From: Bursaphelenchus xylophilus
Taxonomy: Eukaryota; Nematoda; Chromadorea; Rhabditida; Aphelenchoididae
Direction of reading: 5' to 3'
Assembly: GCA_904066235.2 (NCBI GenBank)
Contig: CAJFCV020000003.1
Coordinates: forward strand, 7,564,001-7,628,000
Length of the DNA stretch: 64,000 bases
In this document: in pieces, positions 50,885-62,790 of the stretch
Layout of the letters: each line of letters begins with the position of its first letter
Numbering within the stretch: the stretch's first letter is position 1
The notes under the pieces: model-generated
The model's database searches: none
The model's input: only the letters and a program-made list of their open reading frames with translations
What the model was told of the DNA's origin: nothing
Made by a program: the position numbers and the translations under genes

Positions 50885-51582
50885 ATGGAAAAGAAACAAA
50901 TTCATTTCTTTTTTGTCAAAAAAGATATCCATGTAAGTAAAATGCGCTTAAAATAACAAAAAATATTTGGTGTCTGTTCCATTGCGAAATAAAATTTCCA
51001 TTTTTTCTTAATCCGCCAATCTAACGATAAGTCAATATATGACTCACATACAAAAATATAGTTTTAGCGAGCCCTGTTTGTAGTCGGAGTAATATCCGTG
51101 CTCATAGTCATCATTAATTGTACAGCTTTTTGGACTCCGGTTGGCTATTATGTGTTCATTCTCGGGATTGGATCAATTGTCGGCTCAGCGATCTTAATTC
51201 ATGGGGTTCATGATGATAAGCCGTTACTATTTATCCCTTATTTGTTTTGGAATGTAAGTTAATTTAATTCGAACGTTTTACTGGTATTTAGGGTCTTCAA
51301 ATCTTCGCTTTTATGGGATTTATTGTGACTCTATCGTTGGTGCTATTTGGTATTATCCACCTTCCTCTGCCAATATTGCAGACTAAATCAGAAGACATCA
51401 ATGATTTTACGAAATTAGTCACAACTGCAGCGGCAGTAATTAGTACCGGATTGTTCATGGTCGAAGTGGTTTTATTTACTCATTTTGAATATGTTGTTTA
51501 CAAAGGTTTCAGACATTTGCAAAAGGAAAATAAGGCAGGCTTAAAGACGCATCAGTCTTCAAGGTATTTGAAATTTATATAA
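50885..51582 (+). CDS. four-TM LAPTM-like protein, array member 8
   Basis: Exons 50885-50932, 51068-51253, 51292-51582, 174 aa. The N-terminus MEKKQIHFFFVKKDIH has lost both cysteines, leaving only the final His. TM1 is LFVVGVISVLIVIINC; exon 2 ends LLFIPYLFWN. The loop and TM4 in exon 3 are diverged, with the tail FEYVVYKGFRHLQKENK. Loss of the Cys motif makes it the most likely member to have a changed role, though the frame is intact. Confidence 0.8.
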
Positions 51583-52364
51583 AATTATAATAAAGTTGTC
51601 GAAATTGTTATTTTTCGAGTCTTTTTGCTGCAATCAAGGAATTCAACGATCTTTGCGGACTGTAGGAAAAGGGTAGCAGCAAGAAGGCATACTGAGTTTG
51701 AATTTGCATATCAAATTTTTTGATTCTCGTCCGTTCGTCTTGGTATTTTGGGGCCTAAAGTGTTACGGCAGCTGTTTGTCGAAGATGGTATGCCAAGAAA
51801 ATACTCGAAAGCTTTAATAAAACTGTCTTTTTTCATTAATCAGATGTACACGTATGATGTTCCAAGAACACAACCTGACAAAGACTACTCGTTGTTAAAA
51901 AAAATGCTTTTCAACACTACAAACGCTTGATCAAACCGTCTTTTGACTCACTCATGGGTGGTCGCTGCACAAACAACCATAAAAAATTTAATTTCAATTA
52001 TGATGTCATGTGCCTAAATCTGCAATCGAACTGAAGTAAGACATCTTGCCCACAGCTTTGCACAAATTGAAATTTTCTATATGAATAATTTTGGCGAAGG
52101 TAAAAATTTTTTCCGTTTTGAAAACGAAACTGATCTATTGATCTCCCAGACCCAACGTTTTCCTTGGTCCCCCAGCTTTGAAATTTTTAAGTGTGATAAT
52201 CCCTTGGGGAGGCTCTATCTGAACCAGTTTCCCACGTCTGAACCCAAAGTTTTATCTGCACTTTGGGAGTCAAAACGGGGTTTTGGAGCCCAGGTATCAA
52301 AATAGGCGGCCAAACTGACTGAGTGTTGTTTTTGATCATTCAGTGACCCCGAAACACTCCAAAA

Positions 52365-52406
52365 ATGTCTTACGTTCGAGTTTTCTGCTGCACATGTCAT
52401 GTTGAT
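52365..52406 (+). other. orphan first exon of the four-TM family
   Basis: Fourteen codons from ATG: MSYVRVFCCTCHVD, followed by donor GTATGT in phase 0. It has the full Cys-Cys-x-Cys-His-Val-Asp motif. No exon 2 follows before the next gene starts at 52708. In phase it could splice to exon 2 of member 9 at 52829, acting as an alternative first exon, or it is a remnant of a lost gene. Confidence 0.6.
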
Positions 52407-52707
52407 GTATGTTTAGCTTTATTTTATTATGATCAGCCTATAAAAAGTCAAACGGCAAGGTGCTTAGCTTATATATTTTGTTCGGTAAAACGCAATAACT
52501 TGCGCAATCGACTTTTAAGTATAATCAAAGCGCCACACCTTTCAAACTAGTGACGTGATTCTGGTGTAGTATGCTTATCACAACAGACTTTGGTGCAGCG
52601 TTTAACAGGTTTTCGTTATGATGAATCACTGTGCAAACAAATTCGGGGCCTTATATAAAACGGATTCTTCTATTTTTTGTTTTTGTTAGTAGGAGAAAGG
52701 GCGAGAA

Positions 52708-53336
52708 ATGTCGCATGTGACTGTATGCTGTTGCTGTAGGTCTCATGTAGATGTAAGTGAATGATTTTATATTTCCCAGTTTTACAAGTTAAAGCTTCGT
52801 GTCACTCTTACCAAAGTTATATTTTTAGGGAGTGGTAAAAGCCATCGCAATAGTGACCTTTGTGCTCTCTTTCCTTGGAATCTTAGGATACTTCACTGGC
52901 GTTGGAGCTTCCGCTATTGTCAGCGTGGTAATTACAGCAGTCTGTGCAGGATGTTTGCTTTATGGTGTGACCAAAGAACAACCAGGGTTTTACTGGCCTT
53001 ATATGATCTGGAATGTAAGAAAGATTTGTTTTACTGCCTGTTGTTTCTTCTGAGTTTATGCATTTATGTGTTTCTTGTTTTCAGTTTCTCAGAATTATTG
53101 GAACTATTGTCGCCATCGTCATCCTTTCACTGGCCATCGTTGGGTTGTCGGCATATGACATTGAAATTAAGGATAGCGATGGGAAAATAATGACTCGAGA
53201 AGCGAGGGATGAGGCTAAAGTTCTCTGCATAATTGGAATTGTTATTTACACCCTTGATATTACTCTGGCGATTTGGTTCCAGTATATTGTTGTAAAAGGA
53301 CACAGGTCTATGAAATCGAGGAAAGGAATAAACTAA
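52708..53336 (+). CDS. four-TM LAPTM-like protein, array member 9
   Basis: Exons 52708-52752, 52829-53014, 53085-53336, 160 aa. The N-terminus MSHVTVCCCCRSHVD shows the motif best: four Cys then HVD. TMs: AIVTFVLSFLGILGYFTG, AIVSVVITAVCAGCLLYGV, IIGTIVAIVILSLAIVGL and IIGIVIYTLDITLAIWFQYIV; tail KGHRSMKSRKGIN is basic. A TTGTTAGTAG acceptor lies 16 bases before the ATG. A second possible first exon lies upstream at 52365. Confidence 0.88.
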
Positions 53337-54232
53337 CGACCCATTACTTTGATGATGTACATAATTCAGCTTTTGCACAAATTTTAATAAAATTAGCGAC
53401 ATATTTTTTTTCTTTTTGAGGTAAAAATTGTCCCACGTGGCACGCCATGCGTGACAAAGCCAGATATTCCTACTACAAGAAAAATTTCTGTTCCTCGTGG
53501 AGCGTCAGGCCACTAAGCTGAATAAATATACGTGTGTATGATCACATACTAAAAATAAAATTTTACTTTGAAATTAAACCCAAGGCTTGGCACACACTTC
53601 GGGCATGGGCCACATATAAATTTACAAAAATGTTGTTTTGCGCTTTCAAGGGTAGCCGAGTGCTCTACGATTTTGAAGACCAAGAGAGTACGCAAAACGT
53701 ATAAAGCGGTCATAGAAAAAAAGACCTGGGTCGTTTTCTAAATAAAATCTCGGCTGTTTTTGCAAAACGCGAGCTAGGAGCTTCGAAAACGTCTTAGATC
53801 TGAGCGTCGAACTTGTAGTACTTCTTCTGTAAATATTACGCAAAATATGTAATAGTAAGAAATATTGTTTATCAACCATAAAAATTACAAACTGAGTTAT
53901 TTGTGATCATGTTCTGTGATTGTGACCTTATTCTCCAAATATGTAAATACATGTGATTTTCTGTGTCATGAGCAAAAGATTATTAATAACATCAATATTG
54001 AGCAATAATATCATGTATTCTTTGGTAAGATTATTGTCCGTTGTACTGAGGTTGGGACCATCGGGCGAGTTTGAATTCGACTGCCCACATTATCTACACG
54101 ACGCCGTTGATCTACAGCGGAGGCTCTAAAAAAAGATGGATATAAAAAAAGCGGTTTGAAAAGGTAAAAGCGAACCAAAACATTATGTTTACAATACAAG
54201 CCAAGCAGCGAATTTTTCCGATTTCTTACGTA
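53337..54232. other. convergent intergenic space
   Basis: About 0.9 kb between the array and the SRCIN1-like gene, both ending here. AT-rich, with no gene seen. Confidence 0.6.
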
Positions 54233-57200
54233 TCAAACATTATCATACTTTTCTGGCACTCCATTTTGTTTGTTCCCTCCAGTGCCTCCATTGTTCTCCG
54301 CTATCCTAAATTGTTGTTTCTTTTGCGGCGATTTGACAGGACTCTTTGGTGGACTACCTTCTACTTGGCCATTCGCTTTGACCTGATCAATATTTGGCAA
54401 TGAATTTGCGGTATGATTCAGTTCATCCAGTATCGAATCGAGGACATTGGCGCTGTTTGTTGAGGATGTTATTGATGGCGGAAGGGGCGCTGGTTTTGGT
54501 GGATTAATATTCTGCCTTGGAGATTGTGGGATCGGGGGAATTGATGTGCTTGGAGGCGGTGGAGGAGGGGGAATATTTAGCCGAGAAGGCTTTGGACTGG
54601 GGATTCGATTCGGATTTGGAAGAGGCGGAAGATCTTGGCGGTCTGGAAAACGGTCATAATGCAAAGATGTACGGAAAGTTTGCTTACTATGTCCATTATT
54701 TCCATTGCCATTCGAGACACTAAACTTCGGACCTCCATTCAACGCAGCCTTGTTTCTGTCATACATTGCCGGATCTTGCACCAGCGCCAGTTTTCTCATT
54801 GTTTGCAACATATTCTGCAAAGCGGCGCATCTTCGTTGGAAATTCTCCAGATTAATTGGTTCTCGCCTCAGGAATTCCATATCCTTGGCAATTTCGTCGC
54901 GATATTTATTGAGGTGACGATTGACATCTTCTTCCAAATTCTGGAACTCGGCCTTAAGACTGTCGGTTTGCTGATCCAACCCATTAACTTGAGCTGCAAG
55001 CTCTTCGACCTCATTCATACGGAGTTTCTGATTCTTGCTGAGAACACTAACTCGACGCTCTTCGATTCGGTCTTCTAGATTCCTAGAAAAGGATAATTTC
55101 TTTTGATTTAAACTTACTGAATAGTCTCTTCCAATTGCGCCACGCTTCTAATGTGCTCATCTTTCTGTCCTTCCAGCACAGAATCTTCCTGACTTGGACC
55201 TGCTTGAGCTTTGAAATCAGCAATTTCTCTCTCTTTCTGAGCCGCAAACAATGTTATTCGGTGGTTCAGCCGGGAGAAAGTATCTCTTAAAATATCGCTT
55301 CTAGCAAGGGCATCCATTCTCAGAGATTCTTTAAGCTCAGCTAGCCCTGATTGAAGGTTTGCCGCATTTCGTTGGATTGCCTTGAGATTTGATGAATTAA
55401 ATGGTGGAGACTTCTCGACTGGTCGGTTGGATTTAGTGAGACGAGTGGCGTCCGAACGCATTTCCATGAGGCGGCGTCCAATATCGACCATATCCTAAAA
55501 GCATAGTATTAGTTTAGCCAAAAAGTTTTTATTGTGGACAGTACAAACATGACCACTCGAGATGGGTCTTTTTCAAAATCGAAGTATTATACTTATCCAG
55601 CACATGAGCTGCAGGTGCATAAGATTTGCCTCAGGATTTTACTCTACTACAGGCCTAATACAAGTTTTATAACACGATATACAAGCCAGGCTACACCAGG
55701 AAGGTCATAGGAACACTAAGAAAAATTTTAAAAACTTTCTCAATAAATAATTGAGAACACTTAGAGTGATGAGAATTCTAATTATATACTTGCCTCTGAC
55801 TGATCCTTGTGCAACGCATGCCTGACCATATTGGACAGATCGCTCAGCTGCTTCTCCATATTCTCCACCCTGTATCTTGTCTCTTTATCAATCACTGGAG
55901 TTGCACTTCCACTTCTCGGACCTTGACTGCTATCACTATAATACGGATCGTAATAGGGCTCATAATGACTTGATGACAACATATTTGAGCTTTTTCTTCC
56001 TCCGTTCTGAATTGATCCGTAAATCGGATATCTGGCCTGATCGCTTGGGACAACACTGGACGGTCGATTTGGACCCCGATAGGATGCGTATCGACCACTT
56101 CGATCATCCAACATCTCCGGTTCGCTTATATAATCTGTTGGCAAAGCGTCTGTAAATCTGACGGGAGCGGGACCATTTCGCGTCGCTTGGTTTTGATGGA
56201 TCTTCAGAACACATTGGTCTCGGATGTCACTGAAAAATGTTACTTTATTGAAAGCGACAAAAACAAGCTTACTTTAAATCCTCCAGCTCATAGAACAAGA
56301 CATTGTCACCAGTTGAATTCCTGTCCGAAATGTAGATCTTAACGTGTTCCTGATTCAAAAATTGTAAATTCAGCGCGGGAAATGAGCGCAGGAACAAGCT
56401 CTTGATCTGTTCCAAGCTGTAGATCTTCATTGGCAAAGCAGATCGCTTCACTTCTTTGTTGAACTCGAGGTAGACCACGCCTGAAGAATATTTTTTATCT
56501 GATATGTATATACATACCTTTTGGATTGAGCACATTGCTCGAGCTATTCCTTTGAGGAGGAATCGGCAGTCTCTGATATGGAAACTCATTTGTCGACATA
56601 TCTGACTCAGAAAGAGCTCCATCGTCAGATCTTAGCTGCTGGAGAATAGCATTAGCTCGGTTCTTGGGATTGGCGTTGACTGTGTTGATGATCTGCTGAG
56701 CTCTTTCTGATGCCGAGTTCTGCGCATAAGATCCATATTGTTGACGGGGAGGTCGCGGTGGGACGTATTCTTTACTCATATCATCACTTAAGTGCCCGTT
56801 ATCTCTGCCCAAAATCGGAGTTCTCTTCCCTGGTAAAGCCCCATAATCACTATGGTATCCATTAGACCGTCCATTCACAGTCAATGGCGATGGCTGTCTT
56901 TGAACATACTCTGAATGCCGAGAGATTCCAGAATCCGAAATATGGCCAGATAAAGTCTCAGCTCCAACAATATTCATGGGGATGGGCTGGGGAGTGGAAC
57001 GATTCGGATTGTAAGCAGGAGGTAGAGCATGAGGTGGAGAGGAGGTTACTGTAGCAGTCAGAGCTCGGTTGGCATTTGCATTCTGATAAGTTTGAGGTTG
57101 GCGACGTTGAGAGTTCGGGGTGGCAGGAACAGAGCTTGAGCCCACACCTGGAATCATTCAGGCGTGTTATAAGAGGAACATTGGTAACATTGCAAGAAAG

Positions 57201-60200
57201 ATGGAACCTAAGCTATGCTTCGAAACGTCTCAAACGTCAATGTTTAGACAATCTAAACGTTTTTTTGGCCGCCTCAACCTCAAGGATAATATTCCCCAAT
57301 AACCCTTCAACTTTCAGCTGATGTGTTTTTGTTCAGACATGTGATTTGGCCGAGAGGAAAGGCCAAGAGGCTTTTTTAGACGATCCCATTTATTTGTAGG
57401 ATTCCCAATTTACCCCAAACGATGACACATGTTTTTCCATGCCGGTTAAGCTCGGATGTAAGAGAGGTGAGGTGACCTTTAGGGAAACTTTACGAAAGTT
57501 CGTACAAATCCTGATTTTTAGAGAGTAATTAACCTGAAAGTCCAAAGGTTATAGGCCAAAAAATAACTGACAAAGGAGAAATTCCACCGGATCTACTGAT
57601 TCGCACAAAAAGAACCCCTTTTGACCCCAGGGAAAAGGGAATTCAGAGGGACTCGAGATCCAAATCAAAGAATTAAAATCCGACTTTTATACGTTTGATT
57701 TTTTTGTTACAACAGATCGATCTACAAAATCTCGATTGCCAAAAAGATTAAATCCCCGGACAACCAAGACAAATCAATATATAATTAATGGCTTTGCAAA
57801 ACTTGTTTTCCAAAAAAACATTACTAATCACCGTTCAAAAAATGAGTTCACTGATAAAAAACAGTGGGATCTCTTTGATAAAAAGCGCTGCTGAGAGTAA
57901 AAGAGTTTGTCAACATTCAAGTACTCTGTACCGGTCAGAGAAAACCGAGAACTCCAATAAAAATTTGTTTGAGGGGCTAAAGCAAACAGCAAAGGTTTAG
58001 ACTTTACTCTAATTAATTATAGCAGCCAAAGCAACAAAATTGTTTGTTGCGAGTCTCGATAATAAATATAAAATTAGAGGCAGCGATACTCCTTGAAACA
58101 ATCAATACTTACAATAATCCTCCACGGACACCGGAAATGGCAAAGGTTTGTATTTTTCTTCAGCATAATTCAAATACTTGTCAATAATCCAGAACAAAGC
58201 CATTACGACAAGATCGGCGGCCAGAAAATCTCTCAAAAATATCTCCCGGAGGAAATGACCGCTAACGCCGATCAATCATGCAATTTGCCATGAAAGAAGG
58301 ACATAAAATCGTTGAGACTATCTGATGGCCCACATGCATAAAAACCACAAAGTGACTAATACCTCAAGAATCGTATGATGTAATAAAAAGACATGTTCTT
58401 GGCCCCTTTTGTTATGTAATATTATCCACATTACGTGGCCCAAAACTTGGGAGTGGAAGAGGGAAATGCCAACAACTTCGAGAAAAAAATATAAATAAGA
58501 AATTCGTATATCGAATAAGGGCCCTTACCGTCTTCAAACCTCACATTCCTCGGGCTTTTGCTCCGATTATTATTCAATCGATCAAACTGAAGGTAATGAA
58601 AGCCTTGATCACCCTCGTTCCTGTGCAAGATCGATGAGCGATTACTATGGCCATAGCCATTATTCTGGCCATATCCATTATTGTTGATGTTTTGTCGGCC
58701 AAAACTTTCACCATTTCGATTCACATTTCCATTGGCGATGTGTCCCTTTGGAACATTGATGTTTTGATCCAAATAAGGAGTCGGGGAATGATCTCGATTA
58801 GTAAAATAGTTGGTGTTATTCATAGTAGAGTTAATCCCATTAGGATTCGGTAGAATTGGATCGCTTGGGGGATCTTGAGACTTTGAGTTTTGAATAGGAA
58901 GGGGAATCTTCGTGGCCTCTTGGTTTTTCCGACTGGTCGAATCCACTCGTCGAATTCCAAATTGAATCTTGGGCTTCCACTTGAGAATTGGCATGTTGAA
59001 GGGCAATATAAACGTCCGTTAGGCAACGTAGAGGTTGCAATTGAGGAGGTGTGCAGGCTTCTTTACGGTCGAAAGAAGATTCTCAAACTGTTGAAAACTA
59101 CATAAAATCGATGTAGAACTCCATTTGTCACTAGTAATCACCTCCTCAAAGTTCCATAAACAAAAAATCTCGGTTGAAATATCAGCTGGGTACTCTTGAC
59201 ACCTCTTTTTTGACCACAAAGTCCGATTCTCTGGCCAAAACCGCTGGTAAAATCAAAGTGTCATGCGGTTTCGTCTCCAAATGTTGATTGGGATCGGATA
59301 ACAAAAAAAAGATGGAGAGGAAATTTATATAATCTTCAAAGTCGTTAGGGGGTCGTTAACGTGCCGCTGGGCAAATTAGTGTGATTTTATCGCTGCAGGC
59401 GTTAAAGCCGGCCCAATTAGAGATGGATTACTGTAAGACCTGGAATGGAAATCGTGACGAAATGGAAAAATAACAAATTTTACATCGGAAGAACAGGCAA
59501 ATTACCTGTTTATTAAGTATAAAAACGACCGAAAAATTGAGAATAGAGTTTAAAAAGTTCGAAATTAAATTTGGAGATTAGTAAAATAGATTAGAAATAA
59601 GTCGAAATGTCAAAAAAGTCATTCGTTTTGAACCAAAAAAATGCAAGAATCAGCGAAAAACAAGGGCAGCCTGATGTCAGCGAAGCTCCCCCTCCCCAGA
59701 AATGAATCAGTCAGATATCAGCGGAGATGACAAGAAATGTTTTGAGCGGCCCAAAAATTGGAAGGAATCAGCCCGAACACTACAACTCTTTGTGGCACAA
59801 TTTTCGAATCAAAATCACTTTTCGCCCTTTGCCTCGGGGCCCTTCTCCAAGCGGCCTCGAAAACCTTTTTGTGGACACGCCGAGCTGTTTTGAAACGCAA
59901 TTAGATTGAGTAGACGGAGAAGACAATTGTCGGCCGAACATTGCCTCAGGCGATCAGGCAAGGTGGGGATGAAAAGAAGAGGGATGGGACCAAGGGGGGA
60001 TAATTAAAAGGCAATGTAAACATTGGGAAGGTACTCTGCCAAAGGCTTCTGTCAAAAATAGAGCTATATAAAAGGCCTATTGTGCTTTACATAATCAAAA
60101 GCAGATATCCATAGAATAATATGTAAAATGTTAATGCCATTCTTAACCCCCCTCCTTTCCCCTTTCTCCTTTCCCAACTCCAAACGAGCCCTACAAAAAC

Positions 60201-62764
60201 CCCTCTCAAATGCCCTACGGTTAAACACACTTAACACCAAATGTTTATGAATACAAAAGATGCCGAGAATTAATCAAATCGACGAAACTGGCCCTGGCCT
60301 AATTTGCTCGCACCACATCCCCTACAGGGATTTTGGAAAGACCATTAAACGCGCCTCATTGGCTTAGTGGCAGAGCGTCTGTCTCGTAAACAGAAGGTCG
60401 CTGGTTCGATTCCAGCATGAGGCAACTCCTCTTTTAGACAAGTTATGCCCACTTTTTTGGAAGACGCCATTAGGCGTGACCAGCCCGAAAATTTGGTCAA
60501 TTTTTAAGAAAACCCAAATTCTATAGCTAAAAAACGGCTGCCAATGGACTTGCAGGGTTTTCTTGAGTGCACAGCAGTTGAACGAACGGAGGACATTATT
60601 AATCACAGTTTGGCCGTTAAATGGACTTAATTTATGACTACGAGAAGAAAACTGCCGGTATTTCGCTGAAAACTTTCGTTCGTTTCTTAATGTAAGACTA
60701 GAACTTAAGGGCACTTTGGAAATGAAAAAGTTTAGTATTTAACAACCAAAACCGGCGCATTTACGCCAGACAATCCCTGATGCCATCTCGAATTCTTATT
60801 ATTCAATCTGAATGTCTTGTTGGATCAGCTCACTTTTTGCGTTTGTTGTAATGTCTTTTGGAGATCTCGAATCTCTTCGTTTGACACTTTACACTCCACA
60901 AATCTGATATCGCCAATCTTCTTTGTCTTAAAATTCGCATGCAAAAAGCTCTTTTTCGTTATCAAATAAAAGGAATTCCAGGTGGACAGAGCTCCTTTGT
61001 CTCATCAGCCATTTATCAAGTCCCGAGGCGGGATGGAATGCCCTGCGGCTAGATAAACTTCAAATTGATGACAATGAGGAGATCTTAAAAATCTTGGGCC
61101 GAAAGGCCGAGGGCATGGAATTCCGAGAAAAATAAATGCATTACAATTGCACGAAGCTCTTTGCAAATGAGAAAACATTGTAAGCTTGGTGGTGCGTAAA
61201 ATTCCAATGAAAATAAGTGAAAACGTTGCATTGCAAAGAGTAGAAAAAATTATTTTTGGACTTGGCACCTCGAAAACCTAAACCCAGATTTAAGCATTTC
61301 TGTAAGTTAGATGACAAAAAGTCACAATACTACGTCATAAACCGTTGCCGGTTATCGTTATTTACTCACTCTGACTTGAAGCAGACACTTCTTTTATCTA
61401 GCAAAACCCATTTTTTTATCATTTTCTGGGTTACGGCACAAAACAAGTGTTGGAAAAAATTGGCGTCCTTTGAAAATGCAGAAAAAGGTGCAAAAATATA
61501 AATCGTCTTACCATTTCTGATCTTGTGAGATCCATTGCTATCAATTTTCTTTGGAGGTTTTCGATGACTCAAAGGCGTTGATGGCAAAGAATTGGTCTTC
61601 ATTTGATGTTTCACCCTCTTCTCATCCATTACATTTACATCCACATTCTTGTGACGTTGCGGCAATATCCTGTGCAACATCTTAGCCAGCTGTCGAACCA
61701 AAGAATTCTGCCGTCTCAGCTCCTTTTTGGATGTTTTCGCCGAGCTTTCGTCGCTCTTTCTTGGCTCCTTAATTTGGCGTTTGATCAGTTGAGGTGAGGC
61801 CGAATTGGATTTGACAGCTTCCTTCGCTGTTTCCTTCTGATTTTCTCGGCGTTTGTAACTCGCCAAAGTCGAGGTGCTTGCACTCTTTCTGAGTCCGGCT
61901 TCAATGCACTTATTCAAATTCTCTTCGAATTTGTTTTTGGCAACTTTATCGGCTAAAGTTGTCTGCACTGTGCCCAGTAGAGTTGGATGATTCTCAATAA
62001 TTGTTGTTTGTTGTGTAGCTTCGGAAACCGAGACAGAGTCCGGGGTCCCACGAGACTCCACGATGGGTTCTAATGTGGTTCTGGTTGCCTGTGATGAGAT
62101 CGATTTGGCGGTTGATCGATGACGATGTCGAGAAGGAATTAGTCGTTCGTTTAATTTCTGGACAATAGGATAAGAAGATTCCGAGGAAACAGGATCTGCA
62201 GGATGACGGGATAACGTGGAGGATGATTGGACGTCTAAATAGGCAAGATTTATTTTTTGGTGAAAATCAAAAAAAGATGAAAGCCGGAATCGAACCAGTG
62301 ACCTTTCGTTCGCTAGGCAGACGCACTGCTCCTGAGCCATTGAGGCACAATGTCAGTTTAAACTCTAGCTGTACTAACTGATAAGAAGACTAAAACTAGG
62401 GAATTTTTGAGGAAGAAAATTGTGTTTTTTTCGAAGATCATCAATTTTCTTACCTTCTTCGCCCACCTCGGCCAATTGAGGTCGATGAAGTAGATCCTTT
62501 GTGGTCGGCGGAAGTACAAAAAGCCTTTCACTCCCACTCTTAGCCAGACTATTCGACCATTCGGATAAATTATCTTCAATATCACCACTGATCGCACTTA
62601 ACGTTAATGATTCGGCCTTCCAGTTGGGCGACCACAGCACAAGGGGTGAGGGTTTTGACGGACTTTGACGGGCGGGTCCGTGCGCCGCGTCCCAATCGCC
62701 GAACCAGTCCTTGCGGGCTGCCAGGTTTGACGACTTTTCGGAGAAATTGGACAGGTCAAAGGGT
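54233..62764 (-). CDS. p140Cap/Sickle-tail (SRCIN1/KIAA1217) homologue
   Basis: Core exons: 57147-56518, 56480-56273, 56229-55794, 55494-55118, 55082-54233. They encode a ubiquitin-like fold module (VVYLEFNKEVKRSALP ... VKIYISDRN ... YELEDLNDIRDQCVLKI) as in SRCIN1/KIAA1217, coiled coils (GLAELKESLRMDALARS; NLEDRIEERRVSVL; ELAAQVNGLDQQTDSLKAE), a Pro-rich run (RLNIPPPPPPPSTSIPP) and a disordered tail. Family members are cortical adaptors acting on Src, cortactin and actin. Two 5' ends fit: exon 58994-58529 with its own ATG after an in-frame TAA (988 aa in total), or exons 62764-62454 and 62234-61512, whose phase-1 donor also joins 57147. The long form needs at least one more upstream exon, since no ATG is in frame near 62764 and that acceptor (ATCAAG) is weak. 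Intron 55793-55495 has a GC donor. Confidence 0.85.
55495..55793 (-). other. GC-AG intron in the SRCIN1-like gene
   Basis: A 299-nt intron, donor GAG|GCAAGT, acceptor GCTTTTAG. It joins HKDQSE to DMVDIGRR in phase 0. The GT four bases later would put the following coiled-coil exon out of frame. Confidence 0.85.
57788..58000 (+). CDS. possible nested small gene, unrecognised
   Basis: A 70-codon frame from a true ATG inside an intron of the SRCIN1-like gene, on the opposite strand. Its start is basic and amphipathic (MALQNLFSKKTLLITVQKM), like a mitochondrial presequence. Downstream at 58190-58293 another coding-like stretch (SHYDKIGGQKISQKYLP) ends in a stop, but I could not join the two with convincing splice sites. 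It may be a small multi-exon gene or chance. Confidence 0.25.
   Translation: MALQNLFSKKTLLITVQKMSSLIKNSGISLIKSAAESKRVCQHSSTLYRSEKTENSNKNLFEGLKQTAKV
58529..58994 (-). promoter_or_regulatory. alternative first coding exon of the SRCIN1-like gene
   Basis: The ATG at 58994 has an in-frame TAA 24 bases upstream and no acceptor between, so translation starts here in this transcript. It encodes an Asn-rich N-terminus (NPNGINSTMNNTNYF, GQNNGYGHSNRSS) and ends in phase 1 (EDG|), the same phase as the exon at 61512. This implies an internal promoter between 59.0 and 61.5 kb. Confidence 0.7.
60353..60424 (+). tRNA. tRNA-Thr (anticodon CGT)
   Basis: 72 nt. The acceptor stem GCCTCAT pairs with ATGAGGC, the anticodon stem-loop is TCTGT-CTCGTAA-ACAGA, and the T arm holds GGTTCGATTCC. 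It lies in an intron of the SRCIN1-like gene on the opposite strand. Confidence 0.96.
62276..62347 (-). pseudogene. decayed tRNA-Thr copy
   Basis: It aligns without gaps over about 64 nt to the tRNA-Thr at 60353, sharing GCCTCA, TGGCT, GCGTCTG, AAGGTC and CTGGTTCGATTCC. The 3' acceptor strand and anticodon stem are lost (CTAGCGA in place of CTCGTAA). A T-run follows, like a Pol III stop. It sits in the sense strand of an intron of the SRCIN1-like gene. Confidence 0.75.
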
Positions 62765-62790
62765 CTTGATTAGGGTCAGGTGTGGGTGAT

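Noticed and set aside
54447..55078. Gly-rich plus-strand frames
   Set aside because: Antisense of the Pro-rich and coiled-coil exon of the SRCIN1-like gene.
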